Below are positions 41,761 to 52,769 of a DNA stretch of 64,000 nucleotides, piece by piece. Position numbers and translations under genes: made by a program. The stretch is taken from contig OZ010599.1 of assembly GCA_963932145.1 (NCBI GenBank), forward strand, positions 43,424,298 through 43,488,297. The letters run 5' to 3'. A model generated the notes under the pieces. It had not been told where the DNA came from. It saw nothing but the letters and a program-made list of their open reading frames with translations, and ran no database searches. The DNA is from Acanthosepion lycidas. Lineage: Eukaryota; Mollusca; Cephalopoda; Sepiida; Sepiidae. The first letter of the stretch is position 1. Each line of letters begins with the position of its first letter.

Positions 41761-42300
41761 GCCAAGAAGGTTAGTTTAAGAGCACTATATAAGGAGGGAT
41801 AGCAAAAAACCAGGACCCTCCCTGCACACAATCTTGCCTATTTTTTAAGTCCAGGAGAAAATAGTCTTTGGCTCCTGCCAAGTGATCCCACACTTTCAGG
41901 TTTCCTTCAGTATTCCTGATCAACGTTATGACTTCAGGGATGTCATTTCCTTGTGAGGAAAAGTTCCTCTCGAGGGCCTACCTGTCTATCATACATATTT
42001 TCTCCCCCTTGGGGAATGGTCTTTTTGGGGTGGGGGTTTGCGGGAGGGAGATGGATATAATGGAACCCTAGAGGGTGAAGAAGAGAGGCTTCGTCTTACC
42101 TTTTAGACCAGGTATTTGTGTCTTGGTTTTGTCTATGGCTTTCTCCATCCTGCTTCATCCAGACTTTCTCTCAGTTTTTGTGATTTTATCCTTGTCTTCT
42201 TCTTCCTCCCTCCCCCTTTTCAATGAGGAAATCCTCAGTGGAAGCATCTCCTCCAACTCCATGAACAAAGCGAGTTGCAGCAACTCCTCCTGCTCTTGCT
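41761..42300 (-). mobile_element. Region between ORF1 and ORF2 of the Tx1-like LINE
   Basis: GC-normal sequence between the Gln-rich ORF1 tail and the endonuclease start. It has a G-rich/C-rich patch (42005-42055) and (TCC/TTC)-type triplets at 42190-42240 that are the C-terminal continuation of ORF1. No independent gene. Confidence 0.5.
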
Positions 42301-43350
42301 GTTGTTGTAGGAGCTGCTCCTGCTATTGTTGTTGGAGCTGCTCCTGCTCCTGCTGTAGCTGAATTGTTGCTCTTTCTTTTGCAGTTCCTTCTGTTGTTGC
42401 TGCTTATCTTGCCACTGCTTCTCTTGTTGGTGCTCCTGCTGCTGTACTTGATGTTGTACTTGCTGTCAATGCTTTAGCTACTGCTACTCCTGCTGCTGTT
42501 TTCACTATTCTTGTTGCTGTTGCTTCTGCTGTGGCTTCTTCAGGGATGCAGCATTTTTGGGTGAGACATCCTGCTAGGGCAGAGGAGTTGCAGCCATAGC
42601 TCCTTTCCTCACTACGGCTATCCACTCACTGGCTAGTCTTCACTGACCTCATTGCTTCTTTTGGTATTGTTATTGGTTTTGGTGGTGGCACCGGATTCTT
42701 GCCAGAGCACAACTTCACCAGATGCCTTGTTGTGCCACAGGACCAGCAGTGGGGCCCTTCACAATAATTTAGAGTGACCAACCTTGACAGTTCAATACGT
42801 CAGGGATGTTCAGAAAGTTTTTGCATGTCAGGATCACTTGCAGTGTAAAGTCATTGGTGGCGAAGCCAGATTTGCTCAATACTGATGCAACCCCACCACC
42901 TTTCCATATTTCATGAAAAAGGACCCCAGGTGGTCTTCAGTAATTTCCAAGAGCACCCCATGCAGAGGGATCTGTATTTCAGGGTGCTCATACACTTCGT
43001 CTGGAGTCTAATGGCCTTGGTTGTTAGTATATTGCCCACCAACCAGTTGGCCTCCTTTTCTGTCACCAGCCGGATGTCCCATATGGCATAACTTCTTTTT
43101 GCCAGCAGTTTTGGTCCTATTTGAAGGATTTTTATAGCCTCCTCCAAGATTTCCCTGCTAACACCAATCAGCTTTTGAGTTTAACATCAGTTGTTAGCAG
43201 GAAGATAGTCTGAGTGGTCAGTGCATCCAAACCTGCTAGTATAGTTCGCAGCTCATTGCCAGACATGTACTGCTCCTGAATGCTAGCATAGTACAGTTCA
43301 TCTTTTTTCTTGAGCCTAATCGGTGACCATACTGAACTTGATGGCACAGA
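42301..43350 (-). pseudogene. Tx1-like LINE ORF1 (RNA-binding gag-like protein), broken
   Basis: Minus-strand frames from the right: YYASIQEQYMSGNELRTILA, LDALTTQTIFLLTTDVKLKS (43180-43300), then an RRM-like block LEITEDHLGSFFMKYGKVVG (about 42900-42965) and SGFATNDFTLQVILTCKNFL. The CCHC zinc knuckle CWSCGTTRHLVKLC (C-x2-C-x4-H-x4-C, 42707-42748) follows, then GKNPVPPPKPITIPKEAM and a Gln-rich tail (KKPQQKQQQQ, 42310-42560). ORF1 of such LINEs binds the element RNA in the cytoplasm to form the retrotransposition particle. The knuckle is intact, but the frame is broken at several places. The upstream start is not firmly identified. Confidence 0.8.
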
Positions 43351-43700
43351 AGAATTTTATGGCTGATGAGACTTTGCCATAGTGATGGGTTTGCCACCTC
43401 AGCTCCCATCACAAATAGTTCATATATGGTATTGCAAACAAGGACAAAAAACAACAATGTGGGACAGAAAAACGTCAACAAAACTTTGTCATTTACTTTT
43501 TCTCACACAGTGCCAAAAATGGACTATTCCGAAAAAGAAAAACAATCCAAAAGAGAATGACTGTAAAAACATCCCTACTCTTCTAATTGATAGACAACTC
43601 ATACAGATGCATTCTGGGATTTCTTCATAGCCAATAAGATAAGCCACTTCTCTGTCACATCTGCCATATTTGCCGTTCTTTCTTATCATGAAATCAGAAT
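43351..43700 (-). mobile_element. Probable 5' region of the Tx1-like LINE
   Basis: Sequence upstream of ORF1 on the minus strand, still less AT-rich than the DNA beyond 43700. The 5' end cannot be set by a duplication. Confidence 0.35.
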
Positions 43701-45569
43701 GCTGTGATCACTTGTCTATATCCCTTTTGAGTATTAACAGTTTGTGAACTTTTTACCTTATTACTGTTGCTTCAATTACTTTTGCCTTGAATATACTGTT
43801 TGCTTAGTATTATTTTTGCCCTGTTCTCTACTTTGTCTTGTTATTGTTTGTTATAAACTTTGTCAATTCTGTTTTAGTCGGACATTTCTTCCAATTACAT
43901 TTAACCATGATCAATTACTCTACAGTTAGTATGAAAAATTAACAGCTTAAATATATTATTACTTTCTCTTCTAGTTAAATGAGCTACTCACTTTTGCTAT
44001 TGCTGCTGGAAATGTTTGAGTGACGTGGTATTTGGTAAAGTTCTTTGTTTGTTATTTTGTAAACAAGTCATTTTTAAGCATTGATCTTAGAAGATGGTTG
44101 TATGTAAATAATAATTTGTACATTTTTTAATGAATTGGACTCCAAAGCATTTTAAAGCATTTCTATACAAACAAATTTTATTTTATTTCTCCAGGAAATT
44201 ATTCACAGTAGCCATTTATAAAAAGTATTTTTAGTTTAGAGTGCCAAAGAGACTTGATATTATGTATCAGAAATTATTTATTTATTTGATTTAGATTGAA
44301 GTGAGTCTTTTATAATTTGGTGTAGAAAAAGTTTGTTTATAAATCAGATCTTGGAAGCAGTCAGGAGAAAGTCCATTTCAGTTCAGTAATTGGTAGTTTA
44401 GAAGTCAGACCTTCATAGTAGTTGTCATCTTAGATATAGATACAATGTTTTTCTTGGCCCTAGGAAGAGTGGAAAATGTCTTAAGCAGATGACTGCTTAA
44501 CTTCTTCATGTGATATGCTTGGCTGGTTTCTCTGGTGATCCCTTCTCTTTTTCTGCCTCTCGACTGTCTGCTTATATCCTTTTTGACAGGGCACCCTGAC
44601 TACTGGCGTAAAGTTTGGCTTTTGTCTAACATCAAAAGTCTCTTTGTGTTAATTTTTTAATTGGATAAAATTATCTTGTTTTCCAGCGTTCCTTTCTTTT
44701 TCATTTTTATGCATGGAGCCTCTCTTGGTAGATTTCAAGTCACAAATGGCTAGACTCTGGTCCAGCAAACTTCCTCCTTTTTTCAGCTGGATTCAGTCTT
44801 TTCTTCTTCTTCCTCTTTTTATTTGAGGGTTGCCTTCTCATTAGTTGAGAGAGACTTATAGAGAAAGAAGTATAGAGAAAGAAGTTTAGAGAAAGAGAGA
44901 TAGAGAGAGATAAGAAGGATTTTAAAGGAAAGCCAATGCCTTATTTTAATTTGAATTCTTTTTTTGTTTATATATTTTATTTTCATATTTTATTTTTTTT
45001 ATTGGGACTCACTGCTTATTTATATATTTTTTTAAATACAACTTTGGGTCAATAACTTTCTAGTTCAATATGAAATTATTGGCTGAACTTTGATTTGTCA
45101 TATCATGTTAGAAATGTCTGTTATGAATGAGACAATTTTTCATAGTTAAAATAATTGTTTATTCACTTCTGAACTCCATAAAAATTGGCTAATCAAGAGC
45201 ATTTATGGGTTAAGATATTGACTAAATTTTATAGCCCCACCATGACTAACTTGAGCAACCAGAATATATAATGTATTTGCTTAATTCTAGTTGTAGAATC
45301 AAAACCATTTACATTTCTGTTTCAAGTCTTACAATAAATTTCCAATGTAATTTCCAATGAATAAAAATCATTCTATCAATTGCAATAAATTTTCCCAAGA
45401 TTTCTACATTATCAATGTAGCAACTCAATATTTATTTGATAAGAACCTAACTGCAATATATTTTCATTGCAAAATATATTTAATGAATAAATTATTCATT
45501 TGAATGAATATGAATTGCACATTATTATATCTTTCTATGATAAAATGACTTACAATGAATTTCTAACAT
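43701..45569. other. Unrecognised AT-rich DNA with a GA-rich stutter
   Basis: 44850-44925 holds imperfect AGAGAAAGAAGTATAG-type tandem units of about 16 bp. Otherwise no element or gene could be supported. Confidence 0.5.
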
Positions 45570-46300
45570 TTCCAACACAGAAACTATGAACTGGAATTGG
45601 AATGAAAGCAGGGATGGCATCTATCCTGAATCCATCATAAAAATTCAGGATGTGAATTTAGTAAATATCAAACACTTCAAATACCTTGATATATGGATCA
45701 GTTATAACAGATTTAGCATAGGAAATAAGGAAATTGAACATAGAATAAACTGTGCTAGGGTTAGTTTTGCTCAACACTGCAAACTGCTATAAAGCCAGAA
45801 ATTAATAAAAATAACTGGAGTCATGCTCTTAAATTGTCTTCAGATTAAGACTATTATACAGATGTCATGCCAAACCTGTTCAGAAATAGCTAAACTGTCA
45901 GCTGTATGCAACTGCTTTCTAAGATCAGTGGATGAAGCCCATGGGTCTTGGTAATGACTCCAACTCTTTGAAAGAACTGTATCAAATAACATAAACCACA
46001 TAACTTGGGGACTTTTAACAGCAGCAGCAGCTAAAATGTATATCACATGTAACTCAAAAAGAAAATAATGACATAATCAAAATGTTAACATTCCACACTA
46101 CTTCAAATAAAAGGTTAGGAAGGAAACCCCCACCAACACTGGAAAGAGTTAGAACAGCTACTGGACTTAAGAAACTAATTTTCCTGAAAAATTGTTTGAA
46201 GAGAAAGAATTTATAAATTTCAACCGATAATAGTACAAGCTGGTAGGTCAATGAATGTTGAATGTTTCCTTATAAGGAAACAGCTAATATTATCATTACC
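45570..46300 (+). pseudogene. RTE-like family C LINE, RT C-terminal part and 3' end
   Basis: The plus strand reads VNLVNIKHFKYLDIWISYNR, FSIGNKEIEHRINCARVSFA and QHCKLL, then after shifts a LLNCL block, CQTCSEIAKLSAVCNCFLRS and GNDSNSLKELYQIT, KRKEIMT-like and EGNPHQHWKELEQLLDLRN. HFKYLDIWIS corresponds to the F-KYLGSWI block after the RT catalytic core. The tail TTCCTTATAAGGAAA-CAGCTA and ATTATCATTACCATTA is probably the 3' end with a simple-repeat tail. Related ends are at 958, 20460 and 20900. No catalytic core is present. Confidence 0.75.
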
Positions 46301-46309
46301 ATTACCAAT

Positions 46310-46530
46310 GTAAAATGATTTGCAAAGCATTTACATAGCAAAACAGCTTCCCATGAATTTCTGTATAAAATGATTTTTACTGCATTTTTATAGTAAAATA
46401 ATTTACAATCAGTTTCTACAGTTAATCATCTGTAATGCATTCTTGCAATAAGAATAATTTATAATGCATTTCTTAGGTAAAAATTATTTGGAATGTATTC
46501 CTAAAATAGAAATATTTTATTATGTAAATC
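46310..46530. repeat. Old degenerate tandem repeat (~35-40 bp)
   Basis: Recurring TAAAATGATTT and ATTTACAATGCATTTCT words at 46310, 46365, 46395, 46430 and 46460 suggest an eroded tandem array. Confidence 0.45.
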
Positions 46531-47890
46531 TGTTCAATTATTTACAAAAATTCATCTACAACTGCGTTTTAGCTTATAATATCTGTCTGTATGAAAACTC
46601 TACATAATAACTATAGATAAAAAGAAAATATATAGATCAGTGTTTCTCAACTGGTGCACTGGGCTAGGTGTAGGAATGAACACCTCAACACTGTCAACTT
46701 AACAGCACTGACTGAACACTGCTGACTGAACACCACTTAGTGAACACTACTGGGACAAATCAGAACCGAGAAAACGCAGCACCAGAAAAACATAACTTTT
46801 TTTTATAACCGAATAAAAGTAATTTATTAAAGATTAAAACCTTAATTAGTGATTATTTTTCTTCAAATAAGGCATTATATAAAATATAAACCAGTTATGG
46901 TTTAATTTTTCTTAAATCTGTTTTTGTAATATTCTTAAAGTCATTTTTTTCATGTTTTTATTTTGAAAATTCTTTCTTTTTTATGTTCAACATTTTTACA
47001 ATTTCCAATATTGCGTTCCCATCACTCAATAACGACAATATATTTTTCTCTTCTGACATTATATCATTTTTATGACACATTCTTTTTTGTTATCTGAAAT
47101 TAAAAAATTCTCATACCCTGTCATAATGCCAATTCTTTAACTTAAATGGAGGTGCTCGTTTTGAAATCCTTAGCTCATATGATAAAAACAGACCTTAATT
47201 TCATCTAGCTGTATGCACAGTGCACACTCACTTCCAGAATATGATTCAAATATACTAGGGTCATAAAACATCTTTTCTGACCAGTAAAAAAAAGCCCACA
47301 TGATTTTTGTAGGAGCCATTTCTGTGTCACTGACTCACTATAAAGCTAACACTGGGGAGCAGATCTGACCAGGTTGGCATTAGCAATAGAGACACCCACA
47401 GCAGGCAAGTGTAACTGGACATGGTCCAGGTTGTCAGCAGTGACACCAAGTCACTTCTTCAAAAGTGATGGCTTCAACCAGTGATGAAACCAGTAGCAGC
47501 AGAGACTAACTCTTAACTACATATGTGTGTTGATTTCTCCCACAAATCTATCTTGACTATTACCTTGTGTTATACCTTGAACTCTCAGTCTGCCACAACT
47601 GATATGCAATACTCTGGAACAAGCAAATGATCAAACAATTCATTGTTTTGTCACTTGCCCTTTTTTTGTTAACAGCAAGGCCACCATTACAAGATAAATA
47701 TCAGTAAGTGCACATATTTATTTACAATACAATAAACAGCCCTCAAATTGTATAATGAAGCCTTACATTGTCAAATAAGTTATTGTACCTATTTCTATTA
47801 AAAATACAGACAATATATGCTGAAATTCAGGCAAACTTAGACTTTCATGCCCCCCCCCAAAAAAACGGTGCGTCAAAAGGGCAGTTTTTC
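46531..47890. other. Unrecognised DNA
   Basis: A short stutter GAACACTGCTGACT-type (46690-46755) is present. No element or coding frame recognised. Confidence 0.5.
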
Positions 47891-47897
47891 CATTGAT

Positions 47898-48030
47898 TAC
47901 TATTATTTATTTAACTACTTTTACTCCTCAGCAATGTTTATTGTATTAAAAGCAATGATTAGAATTGTAATAAAACCTAAATATATCAACATAAATTTAT
48001 ACATTTTATTTGTTCTTGATAATTGACAAC
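47898..48030 (+). repeat. Dispersed repeat R2, copy 2
   Basis: Matches 37463-37595 (CTCAGCAATGTTTATTGTAT, AAAGCAATGATTAGAATTGT, AAATTTATACATTTTATTTG). Two copies in 64 kb support a dispersed repeat. Confidence 0.5.
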
Positions 48031-48378
48031 AAAATAATAAACTATTTATTTATTATATTATTTAATGGAATGGTTAGCAAAACAATGGCTGACTTGCAAA
48101 ATGGTAAATAATCATGTAATTTCCTTATAGTTGGTTTATATATTTTAATAATTTAGTAAATGTTTATAAATTTATGAATAAAAATTTTTTATATTTATTT
48201 CTTTATAAATTAGTAAAGGATAAATATTGCATTTAATTGTTGTAAATATAAAATTATTCCTGTAAATAAACAACCTAATAAATAAATAGTGTTTAATATT
48301 TTTGTCATAAATTACGAAGAACAAAAAAAATGTATAAATTTTCTAAAATGCAAAACCTATGAAAATTATATTTTCACT
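48031..48378. other. Very AT-rich DNA
   Basis: Nearly all A/T; no feature. Confidence 0.5.
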
Positions 48379-48650
48379 CTTTTAGCTTATAAAAATAAAG
48401 AAAAAAAAGAAATGTTGGGTTCCTAAATCTTTTAACAGTATGATACTCTTTGAAGCATTCCACAAATAATGGAGTTATGCATTCCTTACACCAAGTTGTC
48501 ACCATTTTCTCTTTGAGAAGTACACTTGTAGAGACAACTCCATTTTAGCTTGTTTATCTTTCAGATTTGTTTCCAGGAAAATATTGAAGGAAATGATGTA
48601 AATTCATGAATCCTTGTAAATTTTGTAACATCAATCATCATCATCTTTCT
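48379..48650 (+). repeat. Dispersed repeat R1, copy 2
   Basis: GAAATGTTGGGTTCCTAAAT, GGAGTTATGCATTCCTTACA, CCAAGTTGTCACCATTTTCT and TTCATGAATCCTTGTAAATT. It is followed about 430 bp later by copy 3 in the same orientation, so copies 2 and 3 may be a tandem duplication. Confidence 0.65.
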
Positions 48651-48819
48651 TTCTAAATGCTGTTCTTTTATTGTTTAAACTGCCACCTTCTTTTTCTCAT
48701 ATATCTAAACAATATTTATAAAGCATAATTTTGGAAAGTGAAAATATTTTAATGTTTATTTTCATTTTAATTATATAAAAAACTGTAAAAATGACATTTT
48801 AACTGTTTTATGTTATACA

Positions 48820-49075
48820 AACAAAGAAATGGGAAATAAATGTTAGGTTCTTAAATTTAATATATTTTAAAAGTAAACCTTGAAGGACTGCATGCACAAT
48901 GGAGTTGTTCATTCTTTGTACCAAGCTGTCACCATTTTTCACCTCTTTTCACTTTGAGAAGTATGCATGTAGATATAGCACAATCTTTGGTTTGTTCTTC
49001 CACATTTATTTCCAGGGAAATACTGACAGAAATTATCTAACTTCATGAATCCTAGTAAATTTTGCATCATCAATC
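48820..49075 (+). repeat. Dispersed repeat R1, copy 3
   Basis: AAATGTTAGGTTCTTAAATT, AATGGAGTTGTTCATTCTTT, CCAAGCTGTCACCATTTTTC, TTCTTCCACATTTATTTCCA and TTCATGAATCCTAGTAAATT. It is contiguous with a family B LINE 3' tail. Confidence 0.65.
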
Positions 49076-49205
49076 GTTATCTTCTGCCTTTTTGAATCCT
49101 GTTGTCCTTTCTTGTTGATAATGTTTTTTTTTCAGTTTCTTTCACATTCATTAATCCTTTGTGCCTTAGTGGATTTATTGCCTTGTTTGGGATGAAATGA
49201 TTAAA
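49076..49205 (+). mobile_element. Family B LINE 3' tail
   Basis: TTCTGCCTTTTTGAATCCTG, then CTTTCACATTCATTAATCCT and TAGTGGATTTATTGCCTTGT with GATGAAATGATTAAAAAAA match the 3' end at 34005-34135. Confidence 0.7.
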
Positions 49206-49503
49206 AAAATTAAACCTCATGAATCCTAGAGTTATCAATTAGTCATTTAGACTTCAATCACGAGTAGTGCCTGTATCATTGAAAAAAAAGATTAAATAAT
49301 GACATTTGCTGATTTCTGATGAAACATCAATTGATAATACCTGCTATTTAAGTGTTAAGATGCCAGTTATTACTACTGAGTCTGCACATGTGTGTCTGCA
49401 CCCTCAGCAAGTTTCACAACCAAATATTAAGTAGTTAATATCTGTTGAATGAAATAAAGTATTGGTACTTTTTCTGTGGCCATAGTCAATTTGTCTTGAA
49501 AAC
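49206..49503. other. Unrecognised DNA
   Basis: No supported feature. Confidence 0.5.
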
Positions 49504-49886
49504 ACAGGATGTCCCATAATGATGGGACACATTTTAAATGCAAATATTTTGGATTATAAAAATGTCATAGTGTGCCAAATATATTTATTACATAACTGAT
49601 ATACAAGAGTGCATACAGCTATAGAACTAAAATAAAGCATCTGTTGAGAGATAGCAGCCATTCCAGTTGATCTACTAAGCCACACTGTGTTTGAAATGAG
49701 AGATCAAGGTTGTGTGTATTCTCTTTGTGGTGGTGACCATCTCAGGGATGTAATATTCAAATTGTAGACAATATGTTGAATTCTTGTATATCAATTATGT
49801 AATTAATTTTATTTGGTACTCTATATCATTTTTATAACCAAGATACTTGCATTTAAAATGCATTCCATCATTATGGAAAGCCCTGT
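49504..49886 (+). mobile_element. Internally deleted mariner-like element with ~105-bp TIRs
   Basis: The left end ACAGGATGTCCCATAATGAT and the right end, in complement, ACAGGGCTTTCCATAATGAT begin inverted repeats that pair over about 105 bp (49504-49610 with 49780-49886). Shared words include CATTTTAAATGCAA, TTATAAAAATG and ATTACATAA-TGATATACAAG. Between them the plus strand keeps the transposase C-terminus, VDLLSHTVFEMRDQGC and GGDHLRDVIFKL-stop. This is a deletion derivative retaining only the ends and the last about 40 codons. Confidence 0.75.
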
Positions 49887-50259
49887 ATTTGAGGAGAGGG
49901 TGAAAAATTCTTGGCTCAACACACTTCCAAAAATTTGGCCAAATGACTGAAGATCAAACTTTTAAAAAAAAATTCTTTCCTTAGTCAGGCTGAGAATTTT
50001 TCAGTTCTACATTATGTATATGGTTTAACCATTTTTTTTATGTTGACTTATCTAAGCAAATCTCATCCTCCATATTTTTCTAATTGCAATTTGATCTTCT
50101 GCTTGTTCTTCTCTGCTGTTCAACTTCATTATTTTAACTCTTATCTTATCTTGTCTTTACTGAGGGTGCAGAGACACATGTGCAATCTCCGACACACACA
50201 CACACACATAAATGCACATGCATTCATATGAACATATATAAACACATGCATATATTAGG
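49887..50259. other. Unrecognised DNA with (CA)n
   Basis: ACACACACACACA at 50193-50208. The piece 50254-50274 starts TTAGGTTGATTTGACTGC and could be a mariner terminus. Confidence 0.45.
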
Positions 50260-50559
50260 TTGATTTGACTGCTATGATTTATGAGTCAAGCAATCAAGGC
50301 AGAACCAAGGTTCAATGATTGAAACTACATTTAGAATTAGTTTATCATCTATTCTATCCAGCAATGTGTCAGAGTTTAATTGAACAAGTTTGCAAAGAGT
50401 GAATTTGGATTACTCATGAGTTTTTCCTTGAGTATTGAAAACAATGTTTCATTATCTGCAATAGTTTTTTTTAGCCAGGAATGACAACTTCATTTTCACA
50501 TTGCATTGCTACAGGTGATAGGTTCTGCTTGAAAACAAAACAGACAGTGTTTATCACAA

Positions 50560-50950
50560 AATAATAAACTAATGACAAGGCCAAAACCAGAAGCCTAACC
50601 ACAGAAGTCCTTGCTTTGTGTCTGATGATTATGAAAGGTGTCATCTGTCACAAGTTAGGGGAATATGTAAGACATTACTACAGATTGCTTGCAACTTGAT
50701 TGGGTAAAAGGAGCATTGTGTTGAAAGTGTCCTACTTTGGTAAACAGAAAAGGTGTTAATGTTCAGCATAACAATGCAAAGACACACTTTGTAAAACAAA
50801 TTTAAGAAAAAAATAAGAAAGTTAGGCTGGGAGGCTCTTCTGCATCCTCCATACTTATCAGAATTAGCCCCTACAGATTTTCATTTGTTTTGATCACTAG
50901 AATGATCTTAACTTTTTGAAGTCAAAGGTCAATCTTTTTCTATCTTCCTT
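50560..50950 (+). pseudogene. Mariner transposase remnant
   Basis: Plus-strand frames give VLALCLMIMKGVICHKL (the LLCVWWDWKGVVYYEL block), SIVLKVSYFGKQKRC, VNVQHNNAKTHFVKQI (HQDNARPHTS with Asp replaced by Asn) and GWEALLHPPYLSELAPTDFH-like residues across frames (SPDLAPSDYHLF with the catalytic Asp replaced by Glu). Two catalytic acidic positions are altered and frames shift, so it is an old copy. The N-terminal HTH is not recognisable. The TTAGGTTGA at 50255 may be its left end. Confidence 0.7.
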
Positions 50951-50955
50951 ATTCA

Positions 50956-51659
50956 TGATAATCTTCTTCATCATCATCATCCTTTAACCTCCCTATGGTT
51001 AGTCAGAAGTCCATTAACAATCCCTTTCCATACTGTTTGATCTTACATTGCTGTTCCCAGATCCCCAATGTCTAATCCTAAGTCCCAAGCTATGGTGTCT
51101 GGGAAAGTTAATTTTCATGAGAAGATATTTCCAGATTGATGTCATAGGAGTAAGGATGAGACATTTTCCCTGTCTGCTCTTTTTGTTTGAGCTTAAGAGA
51201 GATTGGTCTCAATTTTCCATAAATTGTGTTAAACATTGCCTGAAATTTCCAACTGATGTTCTGTATTTTTCTAAGTAGATTTTTATGAGCAGATAATGTC
51301 CAATTTTCTGATCCATACAGTAGGACTGGTTGAATCAATGTACAAAAGGTTTGGACTTTTAGGGAGGATAGAAGGTTTCAGTGCCAAATCACATGCAAGA
51401 GTTTTGTGGATGTTGAAATCTTTTTGGGAATCTGAAGACCAAGATATTTGAAGTCTGCAACTCTTTTGATGGATGTATTATTGAATGACCAACTCGGATG
51501 GTTTATGGGAGATTATGATATAATCTGTTTTACTCATGTGGCAATAGAGAACTACCTGGTTTGTTGCTTGCTCAAGTGATTGCGGTACAGATTATGCATC
51601 CTTGATACATTGAGAAATTAATGCAAGATTATCAGCAAAGTGAAGGTCAGTCAGGTATT
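50956..51659 (-). pseudogene. LINE RT, 3' segment of a twin-primed copy
   Basis: The minus strand from 51655 leftwards reads DLHFADNLALISQCIKDAQS-like (YADD-type block; the motif here is FADN), HMSKTDYIIISHKPSE, SIKRVADFKYLGLQIPKKIS, ALKPSILP, LIQPVLLYGSENWTLSAHK, LLRKIQNISW and HNLWKIETNLS. The 3' terminus has CCATAGGGAGGTTAAAGGAT and a (GAT)n-(GAA)n tail (complement of 50956-50990). This is the second half of an RT, in order. The first half lies in the opposite orientation immediately to the right. Confidence 0.8.
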
Positions 51660-51790
51660 GTAGAGGGTACTGATGGTACTTTAAAGTTAAAGCAGGATTT
51701 CTACAAGGTGATACACTTGCTCTTTTTCTGTTTATAGTTGTTCTGGACTATGTTCTGCATATTTCTCTCAACAACATAATCTACTTACAA
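51660..51790 (+). pseudogene. LINE RT, inverted 5' segment of the same copy
   Basis: The plus strand reads VKAGFLQGDTLALFLFIVVL and DYVLHISLNNI, the QGDxLAPxLF block that in an intact RT lies just before the FADD block. It is inverted relative to 50956-51659 and abuts it. The order and orientation are those expected from twin priming during target-primed reverse transcription. Confidence 0.8.
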
Positions 51791-51903
51791 CTTCCTCTTT
51801 CATTCATATCATGCACTTCATTCATCATCACCATTTTAACAGTAACACTCTACCTTGAGGGGCTTTTGAGCTTTGTAATGTGTGAACTTTAGTAAAAAGT
51901 AAA

Positions 51904-52100
51904 TAAATAAATGATGGATGAACAGTGAGTTTGAATACCAGTCAAGTTTGTTACATTCACTTACATACAAATATCCTTGGGAAAGGCATGAATCCATCTT
52001 TCTCCTAGCTAGGAATAAATAAGACAACAAACTGGGCCTTGGTTGGTAAGTAGTTTAGGAGAAGGAAAACTCTAAATACAAACCAACCTGAAGTGTTATG
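51904..52100 (+). repeat. tRNA-derived SINE, left part
   Basis: GAGTTTGAATACCAGTCAAG (B-box region), ATTCACTTACATACAAATAT, CTTGGGAAAGGCATGAATCC, GTAGTTTAGGAGAAGGAAAA and AACCAACCTGAAGTGTTATG. The SINE is cut at 52100 by an hAT-like element and continues at 52770-52860. Confidence 0.75.
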
Positions 52101-52769
52101 CAGAACTGGATTAAGACCTATAGGGGCCCTAAGTACTTAAAAGATTTTAGTGCCCTGTACATCTGCGAGTAAAGTATGCTAGCATGGAGAAATCAGCCAA
52201 CAAAATCATGGTAATACCTGATGGAAATAAATATAGAAGGAATCAAAGGCACATATGACCATCAAAAGAGGCTAATTATCATTCAACCCAGAACAATACT
52301 TGGGAATTACAGCCAGAAAGAATCAATCGCAGCCACTGTCAACAGAACTTTGACCAGAAGTGGTTGTGTAATCAACAAACCAACATGTTACAGAATCCCA
52401 TAAGCGTATGGCCGGAATAATGCCAAGCAAACATGAGGGTAGTCTGCCTCTGTGATTGTTCACAAAAATGAAATCCCATGAAGTTAATTAGTTATTCAAA
52501 CTTATTCAAGAGGGGAGATGTGATACATTGAGTAAATACAAACCTCATTATTTCCCTTTGCCCATTACTTTATTAATGAATCGCAGTAAATATTCACTGT
52601 GGGTCAGTTGTCTCCTCATTCATAATGGCGCATGGCAGATTAAAATGTTAATCATGTTCGACTTATTTCTTTATATGTGTACAACAACGTCATAACAATT
52701 TTTTTTAGTACCCCTCCCCTTGATGCCCTAAACACATGCTTATTTTGCTTAATGGTTAATCCAGCCCTG
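52101..52769. mobile_element. hAT-like non-autonomous DNA transposon (669 bp)
   Basis: The termini CAGAACTGGATTAA and, in complement at the right end, CAGGGCTGGATTAA are 14-bp inverted repeats. The sequence next to each (GGGGCCCTAAGTACTT / TTTAGGGCATC) is partly related. Flanks GTGTTATG (52093-52100) and GTGGGATG (52770-52777) form an 8-bp target duplication with two differences, the size made by hAT transposases. No transposase frame was found; a 60-codon frame at 52221-52403 has no recognised similarity. Confidence 0.7.
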
